Below the pieces are notes generated by a model. The model saw only the letters and a program-made list of their open reading frames with translations. It was not told the origin of the DNA and ran no database searches. A DNA stretch of 51,239 nt from Chara braunii (Eukaryota > Streptophyta > Charophyceae > Charales > Characeae): NCBI GenBank assembly GCA_003427395.1, contig BFEA01000677.1, positions 494,416 through 545,654 on the forward strand, read 5' to 3'. Positions 9,573-18,860 of this stretch are shown piece after piece (positions within the stretch are counted from its first letter, which is position 1; each line of letters opens with the position of its first letter). The position numbers were made by a program, and so were the translations under genes.

Positions 9573-10378
9573 TTCGGGCGGGGTTTGTCGGCCAAGGATT
9601 GTCGTGCCGTTGAGAGGGGCAGTGTGCACGGGGACGGAAGGGCGGTCCTCGCGATTCGGCACGGGTACCGCGGAAGGGGACGAGTTTCGTGGAAGGGAAG
9701 TAGGGGAGGAAATGGAGGAACAAAAGGGAGCGCAAGAAGGGGAGGAAGAAGGGGAAGAAGAGGTGGAAGGGGAGGAAGCGGGAGAAACGGAGCTAATTGA
9801 TTTGTTTGAAGGAAGGGAGGGTGCCGGGTCTGGAGAAGACAAAGTGGAACACAGTGAGGACGATGCCGGATTTGGAGAGTCGTCTGACGAGTTCGGACAA
9901 CTGTACGGAGAGCATCACGAGGATGATGTCGACGACGATGCCACGGCGATAGAGATGGAGACACAAGTGGTCAGCAGCCTTTCCGAAGAGCCTGAAGATT
10001 ATGAGGTCCGGCCACTGACGTCTGCTGTCGACTTGCAACACCGGTTCGACGAGGCTTCCGTCGCTATCAGCCCGTCTGAAAAAAGTCGACATATAAGCAT
10101 CGACGAAGTTATTGACGGTATCCTCGGCGACCACAACGTGTCTGCCCGTCCGTCCGCAACTGCCAACGTCGCATCTTCCGTGGCAGCTGCCCTCGCTTCG
10201 TCACCGCCAAAGTCTCTGGTGTTGCAGGCCACCCTTACCGCCGAAGGGGAAGGCGAGTGCGGTGGAGGACAGCATGTGACGTCCCCGAAAAAATCGAGGT
10301 TCGGCGGTCAGGCTCTCGACGTGCTCACTTTGCCTGCGCCAAATTCACCATCGAAGGAGCGGAGAGAGAAACAGACTG

Positions 10379-11366
10379 GTAAGCCGTGAAGAATGCCTTC
10401 GCATCCGGATGTCGCTGGATTACAGTCCGCGCTATACACACGACGACTGTCCACACTGTCTGTGCATACGGGAAGTTCCGGATGCCGGCATGCTACAGCC
10501 AGCAGCCCTTCCTACTCCAACTCGTCGGCCTATCTGTGACTCGGTTGGGTTGCTAGTCGAGGGCGGCGAAAACTTCGTGCAAAACCTTACACTCCATCCA
10601 AGGAAGGATCTGCCCCGGCTGAGGAAGTGGCCAAGGTGCTAAGAAAGTGGCCAAGTACATGGACTGACAGTTTTCCCTTCTCGGGAATAGTGCCGGTTTT
10701 AGTCCGCCGGGATCCGAACTTCCTTTGTTGATGCGTGATGTGGTCAGTCTCAGTGGGGCTGGTGTGTTGAAAAGTCCGCCGCAGTCCGAACTTTTGGGAT
10801 TGCTGGCCTCCGGCTTCTGTGAGTTGTGGTGGTTTTCCTTTGCGAAGTGCGGGGGGTGATAAGCTCGAATGTTGCAGTCGTTTTGTTTTCCAGTCGCACA
10901 ACCGCACCTGGGTGCACATGACCACGCGAGATCAGGGTCCTGTGGTCGGAGAGGTCCTGCTTGACTGTAGGCCAAGGTGCTAAGAAAGTGGCCAAGTACA
11001 TGGACAGACAGTTTTCCCTTCTCGGGAATAGTGCCGGTTTTAGTCCGTCGGGATCTGAACTTCCTTTGTCGATGCGTGATGTGGTCAGTTTCAGTAGGGC
11101 TGGTGTGTTGAAAAGTCCGCCGCAGTCCGAACTTCGCGGATTGCTGGCCTCCGGCTTCTGTGAGTTGTGGTGGTTTTCCTTTGCGAAGTGCGGGGGTGAT
11201 AAGCTCGGATGTTGCAGTCATTTTGTTTTCCAGTCGCACAACCGCACCTAGGTGCATATGACCACGCGAGATCAGGGTCCTGTGGTCGGAGAGGTCCTGC
11301 TTGACTGTTGCAACTGTACGAATGTATGGTTCTCATTTTTCGTTTTGTCTTTCTTCTGTTGTACAG
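10379..11366 (+). other. Candidate intron, 988 bp, phase-matched
   Basis: The donor is ACTG|GTAAGC at 10378/10379. The acceptor is a pyrimidine-rich run ending TTGTACAG at 11366. The upstream exon leaves one base of a codon and the downstream exon supplies two, giving Gly and continuing VVSSRTRRSSKYL without a stop. The upstream frame would otherwise terminate at 10387-10389. Most of the intron is a 341-bp tandem duplication. Confidence 0.6.
10629..11308 (+). repeat. 341-bp tandem duplication within the intron
   Basis: Copy 1 is 10629-10969 and copy 2 is 10970-11308; both begin GGCCAAGGTGCTAAGAAAG. They differ by a few substitutions and a one-base change in a G run. Each copy carries two palindromes, at 10700-10722 and 10770-10793 in copy 1 and 11041-11063 and 11111-11134 in copy 2. 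The duplication therefore happened after the palindromes arrived. The matched open frames on both strands are repeat artefacts. Confidence 0.9.
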
Positions 11367-11629
11367 GGGTGGTGTCGTCTCGAACACGGAGGTCCTCCAA
11401 ATATCTAGAGCACATATTGCAGAAAGTCCCCGGGTTGAGTAAAAAACACAAGGATATGTTAAAGGCATCAGTGGTTGATGTCAAGATCGGGAAGGAGTAC
11501 ATCGTTGCCATTGAGGGATGTCTTTCCCTTCTTGCCCCAGAGAAAGGGACATATCCACGATGTGTGAGTAGGGGTCAGGCCATGTATGAGAAGTACTTAG
11601 CAACGCGTCATGCACCGGGAGACAATGTC
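11367..11629 (+). pseudogene. Exon upstream of Ulp1-like domain
   Basis: The open frame following the acceptor encodes a basic, helical stretch (SSKYLEHILQKVPGLSKKHKDMLKAS) and ends in a TAG at 11630-11632, or at a weak donor GTCTAG at 11627. The next part of the gene lies in another frame after an acceptor-like TGTTGTGCAG ending at 11680. The simplest 54-bp intron between them does not preserve phase, so either a different splice or an indel applies. Residues have no recognised family. Confidence 0.4.
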
Positions 11630-11680
11630 TAGAACTTCGTTTCTCACTACCCCACGTGTCCTTTGCTCGATGTTGTGCAG

Positions 11681-12417
11681 TGCGGGCAACAAGTGCAGCA
11701 CGCAGGAAAAGTTTCGCAGCGACGATTGCGCCTCTGAGCTTGCGGGTTTTGGACGACATTATACGAGGCTCGGTGCCGTCTAACACTATTCTCTCTTGGA
11801 TTGCAGCAAAAGATCTCATCACCCTCTTGCATGTCAACAGCAGGGAGAATGATGAGGTGGTCAATTTCTATATGGCGTTGTTGGGGTCGACCGCATGTGG
11901 GTCACGTGACATCTCTTCAGACCTTCAAATCTTCAGCTTTAATTCGTTCTTCTTCGGTAAACTGCAATTTCAAGGACACGGTGGGGTGCAGAGGTGGGCT
12001 AAAAACGTAGATTTGCTTCGTTACGATATTATCTTTGTTCGTGTCCACAAAGATGATGATCACTAGATCCTCGTTTCTGTCAACATGAGAGATGATGTTC
12101 TCGAAATTTTTGATTCTTTTCCTCGCAATGTAGCTGATTCTAGTTTTTACCTTAGTGTTTTCGAGTTCATTGTGTTGTATTTGGAACGTCAAGCATCACA
12201 TAGGCGATCGGGTAGGAATTGGAAGTCCATGGTGGGAAATGTTGTGGTGGATGGAGTTCCGAGACAAGTGGATGGAGCAAGCTGTGGAGTGTTCATGTTG
12301 ATGTATGCGACGTTGTTGCAACATGGAGATCGACCGCCTTTCCGGTTCTCTTGTAAAGATATTCTGCTTCTTAGACGACAATTAGCATCATGTGTCTTAG
12401 AACATCGTTGTCTTTGA
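11681..12417 (+). pseudogene. C48/Ulp1 SUMO-protease-like domain with nonsense codon
   Basis: This matches the C48 cysteine-protease layout. The entry is SWIAAKDLITLL...ENDEVVNFYMALL (the WLNDEVINFYM region of the family). Then come DIIFVRVHKDDDH, VLEIFDSF, and VPRQVDGASCGVFMLMYA. The catalytic positions are His 12061-12063, Asp 12112-12114 (17 codons later, the same spacing as yeast Ulp1 H514/D531), Gln 12265-12267 and Cys 12283-12285. The codon right after the His is TAG (12064-12066). The family usually has Trp there, so TGG to TAG is inferred. The frame continues unbroken afterwards to a TGA at 12415-12417. Such domains cleave SUMO-type linkers and are carried by several eukaryotic DNA transposons; this copy cannot make the full domain without readthrough. 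Confidence 0.75.
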
Positions 12418-12860
12418 TGAATTTGATTGACTTCGAAACTTTTTTTTAAGGTGTTCCATTCGTTGATCGTTAAATTTCGTAAATCGAGACATTATTCAAT
12501 TGTCGTTCTGCCAGAGGCATTGCTTTCTTTTATCGTTCCGAGTTCGCGTGATCTACGGCAAGCTCAATGCATGTCCTGCGTCATGTATGGGCTTTGTAAT
12601 CTATGTCACGTAATGTTCCTTGTTCCGAATTCTGTTCGAGTTGAAGTATTGTGTTCCATGTTTTGAATTCTGTTCAACTGGAAGTGTAAACATGATTGTG
12701 AAACTGGTTGGTGGATGAATGAGAAATCTCATCTTATGTGAAATTGATCAGTGGATGCCCAAACCTTCTTTGCATGACCATTTAAAATGCGGATATTCAT
12801 CGTGATGGGGCACAATTTAATCTAATTCAATCTAATTACATTGCTAATTTTGTTTACAAA
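12418..12860. other. AT-rich non-coding tail
   Basis: Composition falls sharply after the protease stop. Phrases such as GTTCCGAATTCTGTTCGAGTTGAAG and a related GAATTCTGTTCAACTGGAAG recur near 12625 and 12665, so there is small-scale duplication. No gene, RNA or element end is recognised. Confidence 0.5.
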
Positions 12861-13235
12861 AGTTCAACAACTATGGATGTCAGCAAACTTTCGCATTTGG
12901 GGCGACTGGGCGGGCATGCCCATGTTCAAACACTGCAGTCAAAAATGAATTCGTAAGAAAGAGGACAGTGTCACAATATAGTTACTGTATCTTTCATCAC
13001 ATTTATGAAATTGAAGTTTGACAAGTTAGGATCACGGCACACTTCTGCACAGGGTTCCCTTTGGCGTGCCAATCGTTGTTCGTTTATAAAGTTTGACTAG
13101 TATGGATCCCAACACACTTCCCCACAGGATCACCAATATGTTTTTGAAGTTAAACAAGTAAGGATCCCAACACACTTCCACATTTGGGATTTCATTTATG
13201 AAGTTCAACAAGTATGGATCTCAGCACGCTTCTTC
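12861..13235 (+). repeat. Five diverged relatives of the palindrome
   Basis: Copies near 12863-12892, 13010-13047, 13084-13120, 13145-13181 and 13199-13232 share GAAGTT(C/T)(G/A)ACAAGTAtGGATC followed by CAGCACACTTC. They keep the GGATC(C) centre and the outer GAAG/CTTC but are ~33 bp long and no longer symmetric in the inner arms. They are most simply an older or longer subfamily of the 24-bp element. Confidence 0.65.
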
Positions 13236-14199
13236 ATGTGGTTAACCCCTGGATGGGCATGCCTACGTTGCTTAGGCTGCAGCCAAAAATTAATTCGTTA
13301 GAAAGAGGACGCAGTATAATGTCCTATTTTAACGAATAACGTGTTACGTGGAGGAAGATGACAAACGAGAAGACGACGACGACGAGTAGCAGCAGACTCG
13401 GAGGCAACCTCCTATACACGTCTGCCATGAATGTCGCCTTCGGATGCAGTGTTACGGATGGGCACTATAGAACACGTCGTCCGGCATGCTGACAGATCGG
13501 ACCGCGGTACCTTCATATGTCGTTGTACGCACAAGACGACATAAGCGGACGCCTGCAGTTCAAATTTCGACCGTTGGGGCCCATCCACTGCCCGCCCATC
13601 TTCGGTTTGTCATGCTGCGCGACTCGGCGTCCTCCTCCGCGTTTCGCATCGAAGCCAACGGTCGACTACAGACATCAGGGCACCCTCGCTCGCCCTCCAC
13701 GCTCCACCCCGCCCGCCAACAACTACCGCTCGTGGCCGTTGCCCCCCTCGGCCCGCCGAATGCCTCCGATGTCCGACCCCGTGGCCCGACGGACAACTTC
13801 TGCACCACAGAGTCCGAGACGGCGATGCCATGCACGCGACGCCACGACTCCGCCAAACGCGGTTTCCTAAATTTTTCAGTAGGTCCGGGGCTACTAAAAC
13901 TTTTAGGATATTTTGCCTGGGGAATCCTAAATTCTTTAGGATGAGTCCTAAGGCCGTTTTCACATTTTCGATCTCAAAATCGGATTTAGGAATGCGTGCA
14001 ACCACGAAGCAATCCTAAAAACTGGCACTTTTAGGAGTGTCTAACGAGACCCCCACTTTTCGGACTGCAATCGAGTCACCCACGTTTCGGCCCAGGCACA
14101 AGTGCTTCACAAACTGGCACTTGGACCGGGAGGCCGGTACAAGCCGAGCCACAACCGAACCGGCACTACCAGGCCACCCAAGGGAGAAGGGAAGACCCA

Positions 14200-14211
<12 letters not shown>
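13236..14211. other. Non-coding region, no gene called
   Basis: It contains an imperfect GACGACGACGACGAG run near 13374-13386 and a GC-rich block 13500-13860 that is open in several frames on both strands, which argues against coding. From 13866 to 14035 the words CCTAAA and TTTAGGA recur in both orientations, which gives self-complementary sequence. Nothing was identified. Confidence 0.4.

Positions 14212-14274
<63 letters not shown>
14212..14274 (+). repeat. (CT)n microsatellite
   Basis: About 31 uninterrupted CT dinucleotides end in a C run. They encode the RERERE and SLSLSL strings seen in frames crossing it. Confidence 0.97.
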
Positions 14275-14276
<2 letters not shown>

Positions 14277-14377
14277 CCCTCTGTTTCCGCCCGCTCCCAC
14301 TCCCAGTACGACCTGCTCATGCCTGTTCCTGCTCGAACTTCTCCTCCAGCCCGCTCACCCCCGTACTCCTGCAACTG

Positions 14378-14419
14378 GCAATCACTAATGACATGGCCAG
14401 GCAGCCTGCAATGATGACA
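14378..14419 (-). pseudogene. Isolated CCHC zinc-knuckle remnant
   Basis: On the minus strand, codons read C-H-H-C-R-L-P-G-H-V-I-S-D-C, a complete C-x2-C-x4-H-x4-C knuckle of the type in Gag or LINE ORF1 proteins. The surrounding frame (14015-14476) runs into the CT microsatellite and shows no other domain. It is likely a fragment of a retroelement; the element class cannot be told from 14 residues. Confidence 0.5.
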
Positions 14420-14662
14420 CACCCTCGTTCCGTACATGCTAAACCGATCTGCACTAACCGCGTCCAGAAAAAACAAGGGAACAACGGGCAGAGCTCTATG
14501 CCACTCCAGCCACGCAACTCACAGAAAAGGAACAGAACTAGGGACGGAAGAGGAAAATAATAAAAAAAGGGAGTTTGTCCAGACGGTCTGGAGCAGTCCA
14601 GACAGAGGTCCAGATCTGTACTGCTCCGGCGTAAGGTGAAATTGAGAGAAGAATCAAGCATA

Positions 14663-15141
14663 GGGCCTCGCTGCACTAACTCTTGACGCCGCGTCCTGAA
14701 TTTCCATTCAAGAGCTGTCCTGAGTTTCCATTCAAGAGCTGTCAGATTCACTCTCGAAAACGTCGAGAGTCAGTCATCTCTGCACTAACTGTGGAAAAGT
14801 GCTCCTGGTCCCATCCTTCAAGAGGTGTCAAAAACGGCCCATCGGACGAGCTCCTGAAGATTCCACAGTTCCTGCCTGCAGGGGCGAGGCCGACCGGACC
14901 CTTCGTGCAGTTTGCAAATTCGAGATTTGGCCTCCAGTCTCGGTGGACAAATCATCGCTGGCCTGTCGTGTAGTGTCTTCTCAGTTTCTCTATCTTCTGT
15001 CCGACAGTCAAGAATGCTCACAAGAGTCGAGAGTCAAGGCTAAGTGCAGCGACGACAGCACTTGATGACAATCCAGGACTCTGACAGCGCTAGACGTACT
15101 CTTGAAATTTTTCATGTGTCTAGCGTAGTGCAGCGAGGCCC
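14663..15141. mobile_element. Short TIR element (MITE-like), 479 bp
   Basis: It starts GGGCCTCGCTGCACTA and ends with the exact inverse TAGTGCAGCGAGGCCC (16-bp perfect terminal inverted repeat). Both ends are flanked by ATA (14660-14662 and 15142-15144), a possible 3-bp target duplication. Terminal GGGCC and a 3-bp duplication resemble PIF/Harbinger-type elements. No transposase is present. A 23-bp direct repeat (TTTCCATTCAAGAGCTGTC) lies near 14700-14742. Confidence 0.6.
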
Positions 15142-15144
15142 ATA

Positions 15145-16355
15145 GTTATACAAAGGAATTCATCATCCGGGGCTTTTGGATTTTATGGATGAACCAAAGA
15201 GATCACAGATTCACCAACAATTTGGGTTGTTTGGCTTTAGGATATGGATAGATAAAAGGGCTCAGAGATTCACTAACAATATTTCGCGGCTTCCACTATT
15301 TGCTACAAGTCAATTAAAATAGAATAAAGTAATTACGGCGGACGCGGCATCTCGCGCCGGAAAGGAAACCATGCCCCAACTCGGAATGAGCTACTTCTGT
15401 CCGAAAGTACCAGTTGGGCTTTTTTTTGTTTTTGTGTTTTTGGTTTTGCCCTCACTCCCTGTCTCTGGCAGAGATTTTGTCCTGAATGTGATACTGTTAA
15501 CCTGGTCTCCTTTACAACCTCATACATGCATACACTTAGGTACATAGTACATACTCATAGGTACATACTCATATATATTCAGGTACAACTGAGAACACTT
15601 ATAGGTGCCCACATTTGAAACTCCTCCGTGGAGCCCCCTGGGGAGGACTCCGCTACAACTAAGTACACTTATAGGTGCCCACATATGGAACTCCTCCCTT
15701 GAGCCAGCCCCCTCGGGAGGACTCCGCTAATGTATATACTTGTTTGTATGTTCAGTTGGGGTAGTCAATGCTGGCAGTCTGAGTATCCTGAGCAATCTGT
15801 GCCATTGGGCATGGCTTGGAGTGAGTATTCTTTCTAAATAGCATCAGCCCTTAACTGCTTATCTGGTGCCCTTCTTTTGAGGGTGAAGAGGCACAAAAGG
15901 CAATATAAGCTCTCCAAGCTCACAGATGGCTACACCGCTGGACACTACATAGGCCTGGTCAGTCAATCCCCTGGGTTGCAGGGCAATCAATGCTGGCAGG
16001 CCCCACTGTGACAGTCACTGTTCTCGCTTTTCTCAGACATTCTCTGTTCTGTATATGGGACGCTGGACCCGTTTTCCAGCAGCTGACGCTCCCCTGCAAT
16101 AGATGGAGCCTCTCCCCAGGTGTTAGTGGTGTCTGCTCTTATCAGCAGCACTAACACTGGTGGGGGTGTTCTCATTAAAAAACAAACAAACAAGGTTTTC
16201 CCCTCTGACACCACGGCTGACCCCTGTCAATATGACACCCGGTCTGACACCACGGCGGTCGGTACTTCCGTTGCCTTTTCGAACTGGGTGCGGTTCTCTT
16301 CGCTGATGCGTGTTTTTCTTACCCATTTGATACTCAAAGGGTCACATAAACGTAC
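15145..16355. repeat. Non-coding; contains a ~70-bp duplication
   Basis: Two tandem copies at 15585-15654 and 15655-15728 begin ACAACT(G/A)AG and share ACTTATAGGTGCCCACAT and GGAGGACTCCGCT. Elsewhere there are repeated TAGGTACATA words near 15537-15575. No gene was recognised. Confidence 0.7.
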
Positions 16356-16358
16356 TTA

Positions 16359-16944
16359 GGCCTGGACCCCACAGGAATGCAGCAAGGAAAAGTTTTGCTG
16401 CGGAATTGTTTCTGGGACCCCACACGGCCTGGAAAAGGTCGTAGGAACATTGTGTATTTTCCGCGGAAGTCTTCTGCGGGGCCCCACAGGCCGCAGTTTG
16501 TGGCCTGGAAAACCATCCAAATCTGTTTCCAGATTGTCTGCGGCATGGAAAAGTTCAGCGGGAGGGATTTCCGCCGCAATATTGTGCCGGCGCTCAAATG
16601 TTGGTGTGTGGGGCATCCCGAAGGTTTCCAAGGTGTCGACCACAGGCTGGACGAGAAGATATCCGCCCAGCCTTTTGTTCGGGTCCTGGAGCAGCAGTGT
16701 GTTTCATGGAGGCTGTCGCACCATTCCTACGCTCCATGGGCGATCACTCGGACAAACCACCACTTCCCAATTCGGGACGGTTGGCGGGCACATTTCCTAT
16801 TATGGAAAACGTTTTCAAGATTTTGCCACAAAACTGCCTCCGCGGTGGGGTTCCCGCAGAGAGCTTTCCAAACTTCTCAAAACTCTTCCAACAACCATTC
16901 AGGGGAAACGTCTTTTCCAAAGGAATTCCTGTGGGATCCAGGCC
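16359..16944. mobile_element. Harbinger/Tourist-like MITE, 586 bp
   Basis: The left end is GGCCTGGACCCCACAGGAAT and the right end is the near-perfect inverse (ATTCCTGTGGGATCCAGGCC). It is flanked on both sides by TTA (16356-16358 and 16945-16947), the target duplication typical of PIF/Harbinger elements, whose ends also commonly start GGCC. The interior is GC-rich with repeated CTGGAAAA and CCGCGG words and is open in several frames on both strands without motifs. It is therefore treated as non-autonomous. Confidence 0.75.
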
Positions 16945-16974
16945 TTACCCCTAAAATAAAACAAAACTTTGCTA

Positions 16975-17370
16975 CAAGTTCAAACTCAGTTGGTAAGGCA
17001 TGCAAGTGGCATTCAGGAGGTCGTGGGTTCAATCCCCATTGGCCTCATGTACCTTCTTGGGCATGCTTGGCGCCCTCCACCTAGAGATAGACCACTGGAT
17101 CCCCCGATTGGCATTTAGCAGAGTCTGCTGATGTTCATAGGGGAGGGGACCTGAGGGGAGGCACAGGGATTGGTCCTGTTGGCATAGTCCCTGATGCTAC
17201 CAGCTGTCCCCTAGCCGGTATCGCCCACCTGCAGGTCGGGAGCAGCCCCCACATGTTCTCTCATGAACACGGTTCTGGCTGCTACGGGGTTCCCCGTATG
17301 CCTACAATTAGGAGTAGTGGTACGTAGGTGGTGTGAGGTGAAATTGAGAGAAGAAATAACTTAAAAAAAA
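16975..17370 (+). mobile_element. tRNA-derived SINE with A-rich tail
   Basis: The head has a box-A-like ACTCAGTTGGTAAGGCATG near 16984 and, ~35 bp later, a box-B-like GGGTTCAATCCCC (17026-17038), the internal Pol III promoter layout of tRNAs. The sequence does not fold as an intact tRNA. A ~300-bp non-tRNA body follows and ends in AGGTGAAATTGAGAGAAGAA (17336-17355), then an A-rich stretch. The same 20-nt tail motif occurs at 14634-14653. Confidence 0.6.
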
Positions 17371-17394
17371 TAAAAAATGAAAATAAAAAGAGAC

Positions 17395-18196
17395 AACTCC
17401 GCGGGTGACCGCTGCGCAGTTTCGAATTCGCAGGAATAACAGTCCACTCCAAGCTTGGGCGAAGACAAGTTCGAAACTCCAAGCTTGGGCGAAGACTAGT
17501 TCGAAACTCCAAGCTTGGGCGAAGACAAGTTCAAAATTGCATTATTTTTTATTTTATTTTTTAAATCTCGGCCATGGCCGAGGGATCGCGGCCGTGGCCC
17601 AGCCACGCGACGGGATGCTCTCTCTTTCTTTTTTTTTTTTTTCCTTTTTTTTACCTCGGATGTGGCCAAGGCATCGCGGCAGTGGCCAGCCACGCGACAG
17701 TGCTTGAAAAAAAAAAAAAAGCGAGAGTGAACCTTCCACTAGAACATGGAAAGATGCACCGCAAAATTGCATTATTACTATTATTTTTTTTAAATCTCGG
17801 CCGTGGCCGAGGCATCGCGGCCGTGGCCCAGCCACGCGACAGGATGCTCTCTCTTTCTTTTTTTTTTTTTCCCTTTTTTTNGAGAGTGAATCTTCCGCTA
17901 GAACATGGAAAGATGCACCGCCACGAGGCCCCAAGGATGACACACATAGGTTGTTGTCAGCCCGGGTATCTCGTTGGGCCCCTGTATCCCCTTTGCACAA
18001 AAGACAAAAATCATGGCGCTGTATCTTTCCATGTTCTAGCGAAGATTCACTCCCTGTATCTCGTTGGGCCCCTCTGCGTTTCCGGTAGGCCGTCGAACGC
18101 ATTTTTCCTTGCAGTTTCGAACTTGTCTTCGCCCAAGCTTGGAGTGGACTGTTATTCCTGCGAATTTGAAACTGTGCAGCGGTCACCCGCGGAGTT
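17395..18196. mobile_element. Element with long (~85 bp) inverted ends
   Basis: The left end runs from AACTCCGCGGGTGACCGCTG through AAGCTTGGGCGAAGACAAG. The right end (about 18112-18196) is its inverse, finishing CACCCGCGGAGTT. The left arm carries three 30-bp direct repeats of AAGCTTGGGCGAAGAC(A/T)AG (starting about 17451, 17481 and 17511) against one on the right. The interior holds three related blocks around 'CGGCC(G)TGGCC(G)AG' and poly-T tracts. Long TIRs suggest a MULE or foldback type. A flanking AAAAAGAG appears on both sides but is offset, so the target duplication is unproven. One N is at 17881. Confidence 0.5.
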
Positions 18197-18860
18197 ATTT
18201 CAAATTAAAAAGAGAAAACTAGGGCGCGGTCAGGGTTAGAGTTTGAAAATACGTTTCAAACTTCCGTTTTGGAGTCCAGTCCCCTCTGAAGTTTACACTG
18301 CAGGCCAAACTCCCCCGTCGCGTGGCTGTCGCAGGGCAGAGTTTGTAACTGCAGTCTAGTCATCCACGTCGGAGGGGCAGGCCTTTTTCCAACAAAAAAG
18401 AAGAAACAAGAAGAAAAAACGAAAAGATCGTGGCGCTGTATCTTTCCATGTTCTAGGGAAGATTCACTCTCAGTTTTCACGATTGATATCGAAGAGTGAA
18501 TCTTCTCTAGAACATGGAAAGATACAGCACCATTATTTTTTTTTGTCTTTTGTGCAACGGGGATACAGGGGCCCAACGAGATACACGGGCTGACAACAAC
18601 GCAGAGGCCCTAGGGGATACATGTGCTGACAACAATCCAGTTTCTTTTCTTTTTTTCTTCTCTTTTGTTTTTCCTTCCCAGAGATCCCTACCTATGTGTG
18701 TCATCCTTGGGGCCTCGTGGCGGTGCATCTTTCCATGTTCTAGCGGAAGATTCACTCTCGTTTTGCACATTTCGAGAGTAGTGGAGCCCCCCCTCTCTCC
18801 ACTACTCTCGAAATGTGCAAAACGAGAGTGAATCTTCCGCCAGAACATGGAAAGTAGCAA
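17726..18860. repeat. Repeated 'GAGAGTGAATCTTCC' ends in both orientations
   Basis: The phrase GAGAGTGAATCTTCC followed by AGAACATGGAAAGAT occurs, with small changes, near 17726, 17881, 18494 and 18829. It occurs inverted near 18023, 18436 and 18729. A ~65-bp block (17881-17948) is inverted at about 18690-18760 and includes the phrase GATGACACACATAGG. This looks like nested or rearranged copies of a foldback element whose termini carry this phrase; I could not assign individual elements. Confidence 0.6.
18730..18854. repeat. Near-perfect hairpin, 57-bp arms
   Basis: The arms at 18730-18786 and 18798-18854 are inverse complements with about one mismatch, separated by an ~11-nt pyrimidine-rich loop. 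The outer part of each arm is the repeated element end GTGAATCTTCC; the inner part reads CACATTTCGAGAGTAGTGGAG. It may be two elements joined head to head. Confidence 0.85.

Larger units (their letters stand above)
8201..10378 (+). pseudogene. Acidic low-complexity linker segment
   Basis: The frame entered near 7985 continues to ~8866 and changes again by one base near 8805-8825 into a frame that stays open to the splice donor at 10378. The first half holds EEAIGVEF, EEESDTESIDLQ and proline/alanine/serine-rich sequence. The second half holds a glycine-rich block (9050-9110), a strongly acidic glutamate block (9710-9800, EEEGEEEVEGEEAGE) and serine-rich regions. It looks like a disordered nuclear-type spacer between the methyltransferase-like and protease domains. 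Two palindrome copies lie inside it in frame (see 9330 and 9549). No enzymatic motif is seen. Confidence 0.55.
4474..12417 (+). pseudogene. Decayed ParB-like / methyltransferase-like / Ulp1 gene
   Basis: All parts are on the plus strand and follow one another without another gene between them. They are a ParB-like domain (to ~6331), a methyltransferase-like region (~7006-8200), an acidic and low-complexity linker (~8400-10378), an intron (10379-11366) and a C48/Ulp1 protease domain (to 12417). Reading continuity breaks at stops 6329-6331, 7003-7005, 7495-7497 and 12064-12066, and at single-base frame changes near 6411-6425, 7976-7985 and 8805-8825. Exon phase matches exactly across the intron at 10378/11367. 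I infer one ancestral multi-domain gene or polyprotein, probably of a mobile or multicopy family. Separate genes in a cluster are the alternative. Confidence 0.6.

Noticed and set aside
10553-11257. 234-residue minus-strand ORF with internal repetition
   Set aside because: It spans the 341-bp duplication antisense to the intron; its repeats are the duplication.
13486-13944. 152-residue ORF in GC-rich DNA
   Set aside because: The opposite strand and other frames are equally open and no motif is present.
14037-14560. ORFs with SLSLSL or RERERE runs
   Set aside because: Created by the CT microsatellite.
16978-17060. Functional tRNA gene
   Set aside because: Box A and B are present but stems do not pair and a long non-tRNA body with A-rich tail follows.
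16377-17084. 235-residue plus-strand ORF
   Set aside because: It lies in the MITE and runs on into the SINE, and is matched by open minus-strand frames.
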